Assembly (NCBI GenBank): GCA_026182355.1
Contig: JAPFBL010000317.1
Coordinates: forward strand, 124,001-188,000
DNA length: 64,000 nucleotides
Reading direction: 5' to 3'
Source: Hermatobates lingyangjiaoensis
Lineage: Eukaryota; Arthropoda; Insecta; Hemiptera; Hermatobatidae
Shown: in pieces, positions 37,901-47,059 of the stretch
How the letters are laid out: each line of letters starts with the position of its first letter
Numbering within the stretch: the stretch's first letter is position 1
The notes under the pieces: generated by a model
Told to the model about the DNA's origin: nothing
Seen by the model: the letters and a program-made list of their open reading frames with translations, nothing else
Databases searched by the model: none
Made by a program: the position numbers and the translations under genes

Positions 37901-40900
37901 AATACATAATAAATAGCAATTAAATGAACAGGAAACAATTTTTAAAATATTCAACTCATTAGGGAGGATTGAATGTTTTGAAATACTATATTTCATAGAG
38001 TACTATATGAAATATTTTTATTTTTATTGCATTAAGAATTTGATGCAAAAAAATAGATAATTAAGGAAATCTCTTACCTTTATTTTAGGAATTTTTTAAT
38101 ATAAATAAAAAGACTTGAACAATAATTCATTTAATACATATGTTATATATCAAATACTGTTTCATAAAATAATTATTAAATTCTTTTTTACTTCTATTCA
38201 ATTTGAATAAAAATTATGTTGAAATAAGTATTTACCTGTTACGACAAGTGCAGAAAAAATCCAACATTGTCCATATTTCACTGGATTGCCAGCATCTTTG
38301 AGATACTGTTCCATGATAGCAATGCTTCCAGTCCATGAATGGGGAGCAGTACCATCTTTATAATCTCCATCCCATCTTCCCACGATCAGACCATCATCGT
38401 CTGAAGAATTTATCTACAATTAAAAGAACTTTTAAGATGGAAAGCAATTCTATGATATTTCTCTTATTGATGTTCGAAGATAACACAAAGAAGGTGACTG
38501 ACTTATGAATTCAGTTTGTTATATGTTTTGTTTATTATATTTTGTGTGCTTAGTTTAAAGGAATAAATGATAAAAAAAAAAGCATGCCGAAAAGAATTAA
38601 ACCTAATTTTGTAATACAAAATAACACAAAAATATATTGAGATAAAAACAAGTATATGAATAAATTGAATTCTATAAAAGATTACATAATTCAGTTATTC
38701 TTTAGAAATATTTGTTTTCAAATAAAATATACACTACTAAAAAAATGGGAAATTAATTTTTGTTTACATACGATTGACATAAGATTGTCAATAGGATGTA
38801 TGTAATCATGTATGGAATCGTATGTATGTAATTTCTTTACATACAGTTAAACATCTATATTCATTTATAGTAATTTGTTTAATTAAATTTGTATACACTC
38901 CTTTTCAAGAAGTATATATTCCATACATTTTAAAGACTCATATGAATATAATTTTTTTAATAGAGAAATTACTGTTTTAACAAGGAAAATTTTCATTACA
39001 ATAAAATAAAAACTATGATAATTACTGATTTCTAGTAATAACCAAGAAGCTCTATATTTATTTTATTGTGGAACAAAAGTATACTTTACCATTATCTTCA
39101 ATTTTTAATATATTTAATTAAAGTTTAACTAATAAAAGACTTTATAAGTATAAAATAACGGTAAAAATAAATATTTAACGAAAATATGGATGCAGGGATA
39201 GAAATATTAATTATCTTATAAATATATGCAATTAAATTAAGGTTTAGTAAATATCGAAAAATCATTACGAAAACTGTAAATTGATAAAAATATAGTGAAG
39301 TCTGATAAATGAATTTAAACATTTAAATGGTACAAGAATCAAATATGTATTCACTTACCACAGCTGATATTGCTCTGACCATTAAAATGGCATTTCCTCG
39401 ATCAGTGTGAGGCAGTTCTGAAAGCTCGAAAAGATACATAACAGCTGGTAGAACCACATCGTCAAATTGACCATAAACCCATCTACGTCCTCTTGGAGCT
39501 CTATATGTTCCCATAAACAATTTTCCAACATCGTTGAGAACATATTCCTTCCTGTCTTTTTCATCTTCCATATATACGGGATCATCTGGCAAAATTTATA
39601 TTTGTTATTCTAATTTGTGAACTTCAAGATTAAATGTGTCATATAAAATATTTGTCATATTTTCTACTGATCTTACAAATTTCCTACTAAAGTTCCAGAA
39701 AGAAAATAAATACAATACACTTAAAAATTGATTAATTTTAACAATTGTAACACATTTATATAAGTCATTAGAAAAAAAACGTTATCAATTACTTTAATCT
39801 CTGAAAAATTATCAAAGACCTATCTTTCACTACAAAACATATAGGAGGTACAGCTATTAAGATAACGAGTCTCGTAAGTCTATTGAGTAAATCTCCCTCG
39901 CACATTCTCCCTTGAGTGAAAGAAAGTAAGTGAAAGCGTGAATTTTTATTACTATTTCAGTTAGCTCTCCGTAGGTCATACCGTTGTACGATCGAAATCT
40001 CTATTATGTTATGGCCACAATTTGAAGCAATAACTACATAGGATCATGGACAATTCTCATGAGATGAGAAAAGGGAAACTATTTGTTTTTACTTACAGAT
40101 TATATGTGGTTGACTTTTCATATTTCGTATTGTAATAATAAAATGGCATGATACAATTTTTTTTAAATTAGTTCCGAAGGAACAGTTCAAAAATCATTTT
40201 ACGAAGCCACTATTGGAATAGTTTTTCACCCTGTGATTATTTGGGAGCATAAAATATAATTTTTTTTTCGGTTTAGGATGTGAAATACATTTACGCACGT
40301 AGTGCTGAGCTCCCAGAGCATAAAATATAATAACCACCTTTAAAATAATAATAATAATAATAATATCTATTTGTTTATGGATTAGATTATAAGTTCATTG
40401 CAAAAAAGTTGAATAGAGATAATACATTTTATTTAATTGATATTGAGTCAAAAAAAGATGTTCCCCAGTGTTTTGTTGTTTTTTTTATAACAATGCAAAA
40501 TTTATATAATTTATTGCCAAAATTAATTATAGCCTAAGTTCTAAATTAAATGCGGTGAATGTTTATAAGTTTGAATTTCTAATAATTAATAATGTCAAAA
40601 ACAAAAAATAACTAGACAAATGAACTAAAAATTCTTTCATGAAAAAAATAAAACGCTTTTTATTTTGGAAAAAAAATTTTTTTTTTAAAGAAAATTAAAT
40701 GTAAAATGTTTATTCACGTCAAATCATGTTGTTAAACGTAGAATTGAACCTAAGCCTTACTATACTACACAAAGAAAGATAAAGAAAAAGTAGGAAACTA
40801 TCCAAAAAGAGGAGGTTAAAACACTGTAGAGCTCTGGGAACTCTTAAATTTTTGACAATATTGAAAAAAAAAATTAATCGTATAAAAAAAAATTGTAGTT

Positions 40901-43900
40901 GTTTGCGCTGCTGCAAACTAAAATATATTTATTATCTAACTCATGCATCTTTAATATGAGGTTAAAGATCTGCAATATTTTTGCATTGCAATATTAGTTG
41001 GAGTAATTTTGTTATTTTACACATGTAAGATAAAAATAGAATATCTGAAAACTAAAGAATAAACAATCTCCAAATAGAACCGCTACTTTGAACGGGAAAA
41101 TATTCAGTTAAAATTATCTACCTATCTGCTCATCAAATGTGGAAACGATTTGAGAATTGCAAATACAGTCAAAAATGAAAAGAAGTAAGTAATGTTTCTA
41201 TTTTAATAGTACTTTTGTTGAGTATTAACCATTTTCAAAACAAAATTAATAATATTTGTATTACATCATAATATACTGTAATAATTAGACAATAACTACA
41301 TTTTAAAAGAGTCATAACTAATAAAGAAATGATATGACATATTAGTAAACATTAGTTATTACTAACATTTTTTTATTAGTCACTTCTTAAAGAAATCTTA
41401 GAACATAAGAGTATAATGTATTTCATACTGTTATAATTGGATAATAAATACGAAATTTTGTAAGAGAGTCATAACTCACTGATTTTAGCAGAAAAAAAAA
41501 CATACAAATCCTATTTTATCATGGAAATGTACTCTTATATCAAAATTACATTATGATTTGACTTGTTAACCCTGTTTGATATGAAAAACATGCTCTTGGG
41601 AAAACAAAACAAAAATATTTTTTGAATAATAAATTGATTATTTAGTATGGTAGTATATTTATTATCTCTGATGATAAGTTATAATAAAGTTTCAACTAAA
41701 ATTGAAAGAAAATATTGTAACAATGGAGAATTCATCTCTTAGTCCCATCGCATATGAAGTCATTGGACATTGACGGAATGTTATCTATGTAATAAAAAAA
41801 TGTTATATCATACAATATTATTAAGGGAAAGTAACATATACTAAATTTTATAGCTACAAATCAGTATATTTATTTTTTTGTATATATAACCCTTATTGTT
41901 AGGACACAATTCAGGCTTCAATATTCACAAAATACAATCGTATGATCAATATAAAGAAGTCTTTGATTGCAGAAATAAATTATATTTGTCAATACTTTAA
42001 TATAATGTTATATTTTTTCATTTTTTGTTGAATGTTCTTTTATTAACTAAATATATATATGCTATAATGCCAGATTAGATATTGAAAAAGACGAGCCAAT
42101 CCCTGTTGCGTATTACTTTGGACACTTCTTATTGGTTGTGGGTGTTTTTTCGTTAAACACCTTTCTCCTTAGCACACTCCGTCTGCTTGGCCGCCTCAGC
42201 CTTCACTCCAGGGGAAGGCTCACAGTCCCTACTTAATTTTCCATTAAGCTAAGGTAGCATTCGAAACCTTGAAAAGGTATGTAGGAAACATACTAAACTT
42301 AATGTTGGCAAGATCTTTAATGAGGTATATATATATATATATATATAATCACTCTTTTACCTTCATGCCATGGATTAAAAAGAATGTAGACGTCCTCATC
42401 AGATTTATATTCCGAAACTTCCCTTGGTTCTTCAACTCGATAGGCTTGAATACTGCATCTCCAAATTCCTACTTGACAGGTTATTGGAGGTTTCACCTGG
42501 AATCAATATTTAGTTACTATTTTTAGGTCATATACTTATACTGTTTTATTACACATATCAGACTGTTCCAAGGAATATTGAAATAGTAAGACAGTTCATA
42601 AGGTACTGTAAGATATAATAATCAATTTCAGAAATAAATTATTTTACCTCGATTGTCATATTTGTAGAATATTCATCAATTCTTGCATCCCATTTTAACA
42701 ATTTTCCATCACATTTATCTTTCTCTTCAAGAACCATAACTGCTTTTGTAGATTTCGCCACAGAGGGAGAAGGTCCTTTATAACAACACAATATTAAATT
42801 CTTGCAAATAATTTTTCTTTTAATTTATTTAAGCTATAAATGTATAAATATATACGAAAATCTCTTCAAATAAATTTAATCTTTTAAATCAAAAAGCTTC
42901 CCTATCAAATAACTTTTCATTGATTTAATTAATTTATCAGTTGCTAATATATTCAGATTGTTGCCGAATCAAAGAAACTGTTAGATTATTACATTTTTAT
43001 TAATCTAATTATTATAATAATAATTATTATTGTTACATATTATTACGTTTATAAAGTACTATAATATTTACTTTATAATATATATTATATATAATATAAA
43101 ATATTACTGTATATTGTATTGTTTTTATAATAGTATATAAAATAATATTTACGTTTTTAAAGTACTATAATATTTTTAAGAAAAAATACTACATTTTTTG
43201 TATATAAATTGTCTTATAGGTTCAATGGAATGCTGTAATTTTTTAATTGGTTGTTGAATGTTCTTTTAATTGAAAATAAATACAAAGTGACCCTAACTTT
43301 TACCTTCATGCCATGGATTAAAAAGAATGTAAACGTCCTCATCAGATTTATATTCTGAAACTCCCCTTGAAACTCAATTAATTCACTTCAATTCTGTTAC
43401 TATATGTTCAAAATAGTAAATATTAAAAGAACTATAAGACATTAAGGTGATTACAGCAGCTGATGAAAACAATAGATATACGTTATGGCTGTTCACCTAA
43501 TTTTTTATGTAAAATTCAAATTACAAATTTTAGTTTTTTCAGTATCAGTCATAGTAATCTGGAATATTTAAACTGTGATTTAGGGAATTTAGTTCTTTTT
43601 ATGTATATTAATTTTTTGAATCAACATTTTGTAAATGCATAATTATATATTTATTTATATATAGTAGCCCTGGTTGAACAAGGAATGATTATTATAAATA
43701 ATATAACAGTTTAGCTGCTTAAAATAGTGTTATATCTGATTTGACATTTCTATATTATATATCATCTAAATTCCAAGTGAATTGGAATTCGTCTCAATTA
43801 AAGTCTAAATTAGAATGTAATTCATTCTAATAGATAAACTGTTTATTTATGACTTTAGAAAAGAATAATTTTTTACAATTAGTTATGTGGCACACCCATA

Positions 43901-46900
43901 ACTAAAATGAGTGCCAACAAACAAAAGACCAAACTTTCCACCCTTGAACATAACTAAATGTATAATCTTGTAAGGCAGTCATCAGAAACAATTACTATTA
44001 AATTAAAGATTTTAACCTTAAGATGGGATTATTATATCAATCAAGAGTAAACAAATGAAACATTAACAGATCTTAAACTAGAATTTCATATTAATTGTTC
44101 ATATAAAATAGGAACCCAACCATCAGTGACAGCAGAATGGTCAAATATAAACACAAATTATACTTTTATAGTTTTCTTAAAATTTTGACACCTTAGATGG
44201 AGTGACTGAAAAAATTTTTCAAATAAACGTTGTAGATAATGAAATTAGTAATGAATTACTAATGTTGTTATTTTGTTTAAATTAATTTGTTTTAACAAAA
44301 TTTTAGTCAGCATATTTTTCTATAAATTTATTTTTTTTTGTATCACTTATTAACTTTTATAGATTAAGACGTAGAAACGATCTAAAAAATTTCTTTCATT
44401 AAGATGTAATTAACGACACTAATTTGGTTTATTAGAACAGTATACAGAGGGAGTACGGCGCGTTAAGTGACCCAAAAGCACAACTTACATACATTGGCAC
44501 TTTTTTAATTATATATGAAATAATGTAAGAGATTTCTTTTTCTATTCGTAAAAATTTGCAAACAATAGGACCTATTCTATTTAAATCTGATAGATTTGAT
44601 CATTTCTATGGTCAAATAGGCACTTGATTTTCATAAATACAGACTAAAATTCAAAAAGAATTTCTTAAAAATAGTTTTATTAGCCAATCACCATAATGAT
44701 GGCTGAATACACGGAATCCACTGGGTCACCGAAGTTAAGCACTTTTGGGCATCATTAGAATTTCGATGGGTGAACACCACTTGTCATTAGCTGACCGATC
44801 AAGTGACTCCATCATTTTTTTTAAATCGACACAATACTATTAATGGAACTACACTTTCTCCCATTGTAAATTTAAATAGGTGTTATGCCTAAATAAATGA
44901 AGGATTTCAAAAAAATATTATGGAAGTAATATTTATTAAAAGTGTTTTATTTAAAATGGTATCACTTCAAAGTAAATAAAACTAATTATGCATAAGTAAA
45001 CTGAATTTACAGATAAGAAAACAAAGCATATCTTAAAACTTATAGTTCCTAAAGAATATAAGAGATAGCAATGAAATTAAATATTGCAGTGACATACCAA
45101 AATCCATAACAAGCTTGATAACATCCTGATCAGGGTCTGGTTCTCGATCAAACTTGATTGCCATGAAAAATGGACAGCCTCTTCTTAGGACTGGAGTGGA
45201 TGGTATGTCATTCACAATTTCATAAAGACTGGTGTTGTGAGTTTTAGCATTATCTTTGGCGTAAAATTCTATCATCTTTACTTTTACTGGAGGTGTTGTT
45301 TCAACTTCTGCAAAATTTCATTTCATTTTTTTCCATCAATTTACTTCAAAATTAACGTTTGAACTAGATAAAGGCAAGCATTAATATATATCAACATATT
45401 TTATAAGACTTAACAAATAATAAAATACCTAAATATAAATATAGACATAACATCTATACAAACATTACGAATAGACATATTAAAGTAATCAGATTTTTTT
45501 CTAAAACAAACATAAAGAAAGTTTAATTTTGTTATTATTCAAGGATTAACTTGTTTTCATCTACCACTAATGATATTTCCAAACCATTGTTTACCTTTTA
45601 GTATGAATATTTGTTACTACACATGTAAAGATAAATATCTATATCTAACAAGTATTAATATTTACATACAATATAATGTACCAAAAATAACAAAATCTAC
45701 AACCCTACTTCTAAAAAATAATAGCATTAAATACTGGTCTTATTTTGATTAACAGTAAACAACTTTATTCATTCCCATTTTGATTTACCTTGAACACCAA
45801 AACCATGAGCTGTGTTGAATTGAATTTGCAGTTTTTTTGACTTTGGTGACTTAGATCCTGGAAGAAAACAGTTTTCTGGATATATGGTAATTTTCTTTTC
45901 AAAAATAAACTTTATCGCACAAGTTTTGGCGTGAAATGTACATATTTTTATAGAGCATTTTTATTTTAAATAGTAGTTACTTTATGGACAATTATATGTC
46001 AAGAATTATTTAGCGAAACACAGTTGAACTATTTTTATCTGGTAAAGGTTGTTGAATTTTATAGGATATTTCTAATATAACTTTCCAATGTTTATATTCT
46101 ACGAACATTTCTACAAACAAAAGCTTAATTCATCATTGTTTGTCAGTTTATAGGAAGTCAATTTCAAACTATTACATTAAAACGTTTATTTTGGATAGAA
46201 TTCGAACAACCTTCCATTCATTGCAGTCGTATAATGGACCAATTGGACTATACGAACCAGAATTATGTTTATGAATTATGTTTTATGCCCAAATTTATAT
46301 TGGATGTAACAATTCTTGGAGGAATATACATTTCTAGACGTTTCATGTTGAATGAAACTCTGCTGCTGTTATAGGTGATCAGGTTAGGCTGCTATGGCCG
46401 TTCCACATACAGAACACAAATAGACCAAAGATTTGACCTTTTGTACTGCACAATGAATATTCTACGCTGTAAGTACTAAATTTTGCCTTACTCAAGTGTA
46501 ATAGAGTAAGGATCTTTAAAGCATACCTAAGATGGTACAGGCTCGGAAATCTTGACTTAATGTTATCTCCGAGGGATGAGGTGGCAAGATTTTCCTTTCA
46601 CCTCTTGCGTGAATAAATCGAGGACTAAAGTGAAACTGGGGTCTCTGTTATACGTGACTATGTAAACAGTTTTAAGTGTTAGTTTCCACATGATCCAGAA
46701 GAATTTACGTCTTCTACGGTGGAAAACTGGAAAAGTAATTTTATGTCATATTTTCGAACTTTAGATTGTTCTAACATTGTACTGTTAACTCTTTAAGAAC
46801 AAGCCATCATGTATCAGCTTACATACAAGATGAACCAAATTTGATTATAAAACACATCTTTTATATTCATTACCTAACATTTATACAAGAATGAAAAGTA

Positions 46901-47055
46901 CCTCATTTTCTGAGCTTACCGTTTGGATTATCAGGATTATTCTCTTGCCTTCTTCTTCTTATGTAGCTAGCAGCCATTTGCGTCATCATTTTATGTATGT
47001 AATTCCTTTGGGCCCCTGTCCTGCCATGGGACCTCACTCCCGGGTTGCAAATCAT
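23803..47055 (-). CDS. Transglutaminase (protein-glutamine gamma-glutamyltransferase), 16-exon split gene
   Basis: Transglutaminases cross-link proteins by joining glutamine and lysine side chains, in a calcium-dependent reaction through a Cys-His-Asp triad. Reading the minus strand, 16 exons join in phase to about 778 residues, near the family's usual 690-780. The order is N-terminal beta-sandwich (about residues 60-180), catalytic core (about 190-500) and two C-terminal beta-barrels (about 540-778). The active-site motif YGQCWIFSA puts the nucleophile at Cys352. The other triad residues are His415 (WNFH, once a missing base is allowed for) and Asp438 (IIDATP); the His-Asp spacing of 23 matches human TG2. 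FNPW, GRWDG, CGPASV and FAEVNADV are family landmarks. I see no signal peptide; an upstream non-coding exon is likely. Odd features are a frameshift in exon 9, a tandem copy of exons 14-15 and a partial copy of exon 5. As written the gene would be truncated, so this is either a pseudogene, a null allele or an assembly error. Confidence 0.93.
24930..25349. repeat. Degenerate tandem repeat, ~60-base unit, intronic
   Basis: Repeated variants of TATATGTAATTATATTTTTT followed by TTGTCCAAAAAATATAAAAT and a CC/TCTAAATGT stretch. It lies in the intron between exon 15B and exon 16, beside the start of the segmental duplication. Confidence 0.6.
25525..25661 (-). CDS. Transglutaminase exon 15, copy B
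   Basis: The same 137 bases as copy A, with intact splice borders ATTTTAG and GTACTCTC. It is the copy nearer to the last exon. Either copy can be spliced to exon 16 in phase, and both give the same protein. Confidence 0.88.
26165..26310. repeat. PLE-type terminus family V, palindromic, with hammerhead-like core
   Basis: Arms ACACATACAGTCTCTAATTT and AATTAGAGACTGCAAGTGTG form an inverted repeat. The plus core at 26260-26280 reads CTCTC, CTGAAGA, C, GGTT-CA-ACC, GAAA, ATTA, GAGAC. All conserved bases are present and the flanking CTCTC/GAGA arms can pair as stem I. Confidence 0.65.
26331..26460. repeat. (TA)n/(TG)n compound microsatellite
   Basis: TA run, then GT runs interrupted by GTTGTGTT, lying between family V and family Y ends inside the transglutaminase gene. 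Confidence 0.95.
26465..26550 (-). repeat. Family Y PLE end, short fragment
   Basis: GTAAAACCACAGTAAAAAAT, TAAGATCTTTCAACC, then CGATCTTCATCGGAGTC on the plus strand. It is the complement of a diverged family Y core, placed after the (TA)n/(TG)n tract at 26331-26460. Confidence 0.6.
27896..28055 (-). pseudogene. Transglutaminase exon 14, copy B, one base short
   Basis: A near-identical duplicate of 30728-30888 with the same splice borders, but 160 bases instead of 161. The plus strand near 27953 has two c where copy A has three, shifting the frame within the KETGQAW segment. Either it is a decayed duplicate or the base was lost in assembly. Confidence 0.9.
28628..28784. repeat. Dispersed repeat R, copy 2
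   Basis: Second full copy of repeat R. It lies exactly between the two units of the transglutaminase exon duplication, so it may mark or have caused the duplication junction. Confidence 0.75.
28956..29092 (-). CDS. Transglutaminase exon 15, copy A
   Basis: Bordered by ATTTTAG and GTACTCTC, 137 bases. It codes about residues 688-732 ([31 protein letters not shown]). The bases are the same as copy B at 25525-25661. It leaves two bases over, so it can join exon 16 but not the second exon 14, which needs one. Confidence 0.9.
29957..30159 (+). mobile_element. Internally deleted mariner-like insert with transposase fragment
   Basis: 203 bases bounded by CGAG...CTCG inside TA duplications (29955-29956 and 30160-30161). 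The other duplication unit shows the uninterrupted empty site near 27313. The plus strand reads [19 protein letters not shown] and [13 protein letters not shown] before a stop, which resembles the C-terminal end of mariner-type transposases (Q-C---W---C-ASEG-YFEGD). It is non-autonomous and sits in an intron. Confidence 0.8.
30728..30888 (-). CDS. Transglutaminase exon 14, copy A (intact)
   Basis: Bordered by TTAACAG and GTAATGT, 161 bases, entering with one base carried and leaving phase 0. It codes about residues 634-687 ([43 protein letters not shown]), matching the junction of the two C-terminal barrels. It is the in-frame copy of a duplicated exon. Confidence 0.92.
31219..32668. other. 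Intron between exons 13 and 14A
   Basis: AT-rich, no recognised insertions. Confidence 0.6.
32669..32792 (-). CDS. Transglutaminase exon 13 (beta-barrel 1)
   Basis: Bordered by AATTTTAG and GTATGTAC. It codes about residues 593-633: [20 protein letters not shown] and [10 protein letters not shown], the A--VYYTG motif of the first barrel. One base is carried to exon 14. Confidence 0.92.
33745..33895. repeat. Direct repeat flanking exon 12, copy 1
   Basis: About 150 bases (starting tttggttgaatgat, through atttatatggaattcaata to acattatattaac) that recur at 35440-35605 with small differences. The two copies bracket exon 12, so recombination between them would delete that exon. Confidence 0.75.
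33943..34109 (-). CDS. Transglutaminase exon 12 (start of beta-barrel 1)
   Basis: Bordered by GAAAAG and GTAATGA, 167 bases, ending phase 0. It codes about residues 537-592: [14 protein letters not shown], then [18 protein letters not shown] and a VIVHLK strand, typical of the first C-terminal barrel. Confidence 0.93.
34395..34597 (+). mobile_element. Penelope-like element family N: hammerhead-like core and start of reading frame
   Basis: The core at 34399-34425 reads CTGAAGA, T, perfect hairpin GGTGT-ATGTA-ACACC, GAAA, then palindrome CATG. Its ATG opens a frame at 34427: [55 protein letters not shown]. An acidic/basic helix ending FL--C---GLLPTFT is how PLE reading frames begin. The frame runs into (TA)n after about 57 codons, so only the 5' end was left. 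It lies in an intron of the transglutaminase gene. Confidence 0.65.
34622..34865. repeat. Family Y PLE ends, near-perfect palindrome
   Basis: Arms of about 117 bases (34622-34738 and 34747-34863) meet at a short spacer. Both arms carry full cores. The minus core at 34669-34697 and plus core at 34790-34818 read CTGACGA, AGACCGCTTGTTACGGTT, GAAA, GATCTT, AGTC. GACT before the core can pair with AGTC after it. Confidence 0.85.
34928..35228. repeat. Inverted repeat between two family Y ends
   Basis: Arms of about 69 bases (GCAGAAAACATCTGGTGAGG at the left, CTCAACAGATGTTTTCTGC at the right) enclose a ~160-base loop with GAGGCTATTGCCCTCGTGAC. It continues into a full plus-strand family Y end with its core at 35255-35283, so it may be internal sequence of the same element. 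Confidence 0.75.
35229..35370 (+). repeat. PLE-type terminus family Y, intact core
   Basis: The core at 35255-35283 is the same as at 34790-34818, followed by CCCATTTCTTATTGTGG, TTGATCATTGATTG and TTTCACGTGTTTATGTGAAA. Confidence 0.75.
35440..35605. repeat. Direct repeat flanking exon 12, copy 2
   Basis: Second copy of the 33745-33895 repeat. Its left edge is a family Y-like motif (TTGATGAAGACCAGGTG, then TTGAATGATCTCAG), suggesting both copies descend from a PLE-type insertion. Confidence 0.7.
35659..35759 (-). CDS. Transglutaminase exon 11
   Basis: Bordered by CTTTTAG and GTAACTAT. It codes about residues 503-536: [18 protein letters not shown] and a TSEYKMEEG tail, the usual VG--I-TK segment linking the core to the first beta-barrel. 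Confidence 0.92.
36094..36262 (-). CDS. Transglutaminase exon 10 (catalytic core)
   Basis: Bordered by TTTGAAG and GTCAGTAA. It codes about residues 447-502: [19 protein letters not shown], then [14 protein letters not shown]. The CGPA-V-A---G and F-FAEVNAD blocks close the core and include acidic residues near the calcium-binding loops of the family. Two bases are carried into exon 11. Confidence 0.95.
36455..36610 (-). CDS. Transglutaminase exon 9 with single-base deletion at the catalytic His
   Basis: Bordered by TCTCTAG and GTAAGTTT. The first 20 codons read DGNEITGG up to SCWNF in phase 0. The rest only makes transglutaminase sequence one frame over ([18 protein letters not shown], then [11 protein letters not shown]). 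The shift falls where the catalytic His codon CAT belongs: the plus strand at 36551 has one g where two are needed. The next exon starts in the phase expected if that base were present. Read literally, the frame stops early in exon 10. It is either an assembly or homopolymer error, or a real null mutation. Confidence 0.93.
37448..37650 (-). mobile_element. tRNA-derived SINE, family S (intronic)
   Basis: Minus-strand copy of the family seen at 15264-15487. It has a degenerate tRNA-like head near 37650, the conserved body (CTGGGAGAGTACGTTAAGCC-like), and the tail with CAACTCAAATG and TAAATTTTGCCC. It lies in the intron between exons 8 and 9. Confidence 0.7.
37766..37863 (-). CDS. Transglutaminase exon 8 (catalytic core)
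   Basis: Bordered by TCCTTAG and GTACGTAAG, 98 bases, restoring phase 0. It codes about residues 362-394: [20 protein letters not shown], then [10 protein letters not shown], the standard R-LGIP-R-VTN--SAHD block following the active-site helix. Confidence 0.95.
38236..38413 (-). CDS. Transglutaminase exon 7 (active-site cysteine)
   Basis: Bordered by ATTGTAG and GTAAATA. It codes about residues 303-361. It contains [19 protein letters not shown] and the active-site signature [11 protein letters not shown] with the nucleophilic Cys at about residue 352. Both are diagnostic of catalytically competent transglutaminases rather than the inactive band 4.2 type. Confidence 0.97.
39359..39585 (-). 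CDS. Transglutaminase exon 6 (catalytic core)
   Basis: Bordered by TTGCCAG and GTAAGTG, 227 bases, leaving phase 0. It codes about residues 227-302. Landmarks are [19 protein letters not shown], a Gly-rich [15 protein letters not shown] segment and the VRAISAV helix preceding the active-site exon. Confidence 0.95.
39586..42059. other. Intron between exons 5 and 6, left part
   Basis: AT-rich with an (AAT)n run at 40347-40365 and a paired TGGGAGCATAAAATATAAT / AGAGCATAAAATATAAT motif at 40240-40330. No coding signal. Confidence 0.55.
42060..42235 (+). repeat. Foldback element F, copy 1 (intronic)
   Basis: AATGCCAGATTAGATATTG, GACGAGCCAATCCCTGTTGC, TTCTTATTGGTTGTGGGTG, GTCTGCTTGGCCGCCTCAGC. 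The same sequence is found inverted at 57290-57505. It lies between transglutaminase exons 5 and 6. Confidence 0.75.
42361..42496 (-). CDS. Transglutaminase exon 5 (start of catalytic core)
   Basis: Bordered by TTCCAG and GTAAAAG. It codes about residues 182-226 and ends in [14 protein letters not shown], the highly conserved ILFNPW motif where the catalytic core begins. One base is carried into exon 6, giving the DDPVYM continuation. Its donor half is duplicated upstream at 43296-43370. Confidence 0.93.
42648..42775 (-). CDS. Transglutaminase exon 4 (N-terminal domain)
   Basis: Bordered by ATAAAG and GTAAAAT, 128 bases, leaving phase 0. It codes about residues 139-181 ([13 protein letters not shown], then [17 protein letters not shown]), matching the GP-P---KGT and W-A-----N---- strands that close the N-terminal domain. 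Confidence 0.9.
43296..43370 (-). pseudogene. Partial duplicate of transglutaminase exon 5
   Basis: About 75 bases repeat the donor-side half of exon 5 and its first intron bases (FNPWHEG plus GTAAAAG) with only a few substitutions. The acceptor-side half is missing. It lies upstream of exon 4 in transcription order, so it cannot substitute for exon 5 in a normal transcript. It is read as a dead partial exon. Confidence 0.85.
43371..44682. other. Intron between exons 3 and 4, right part
   Basis: AT-rich, nothing recognised between the partial exon 5 copy and the 5S-like sequence. Confidence 0.55.
44683..44806 (+). pseudogene. 5S rRNA-like sequence (pseudogene or 5S-derived SINE)
   Basis: About 120 bases collinear with animal 5S rRNA. 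It has a GCCAA-ACCAT-like 5' end, CTGAATACACGG, TCACCGAAGTTAAGCA (internal promoter A-block), GGGC, then CGATGGGTGA (C-block) and a GCTGACC end. Several substitutions and small indels argue against a working gene. It lies in the intron between exons 3 and 4, antisense to the gene. Confidence 0.7.
45098..45307 (-). CDS. Transglutaminase exon 3 (N-terminal domain)
   Basis: Bordered by TTTGCAG and GTATGTC. It codes about residues 69-138 and carries family landmarks of the N-terminal beta-sandwich: [18 protein letters not shown], then [15 protein letters not shown], where transglutaminases have a PVLRRGQ-F-L-I-F strand. One base is carried to the next exon. Confidence 0.93.
45789..45857 (-). CDS. 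Transglutaminase exon 2
   Basis: Bordered by TTCCAG and GTAAATC, 69 bases, entering and leaving with one base carried. It codes about residues 46-68, a Lys/Ser-rich linker (SKSPKSKK) leading into [10 protein letters not shown] just before the N-terminal sandwich domain. Confidence 0.75.
46469..46657 (-). mobile_element. tRNA-derived SINE, family S, head-truncated
   Basis: The body and tail match the other family S copies (TCGGAGATAACATTAAG, GAGCCTGTACCATCTTAGG, tail TTACACTTGAGTAAGGCAAA). The tRNA-like A-box end is missing. It lies in intron 1 in the sense orientation of the gene. Confidence 0.7.
46920..47055 (-). CDS. Transglutaminase exon 1 (first coding exon found)
   Basis: Starts at an ATG three bases after an acceptor (TTTTAG|AT ATG), so an upstream non-coding exon is likely. 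It ends AACG|GTAAGC with one base carried over. It codes about residues 1-45, a basic, poorly conserved lead rich in Arg (IRRRQ) and Met. It may not be the true start: the ATG is the first in frame after the acceptor, and another exon could precede it. Confidence 0.65.
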
Positions 47056-47059
47056 ATCT

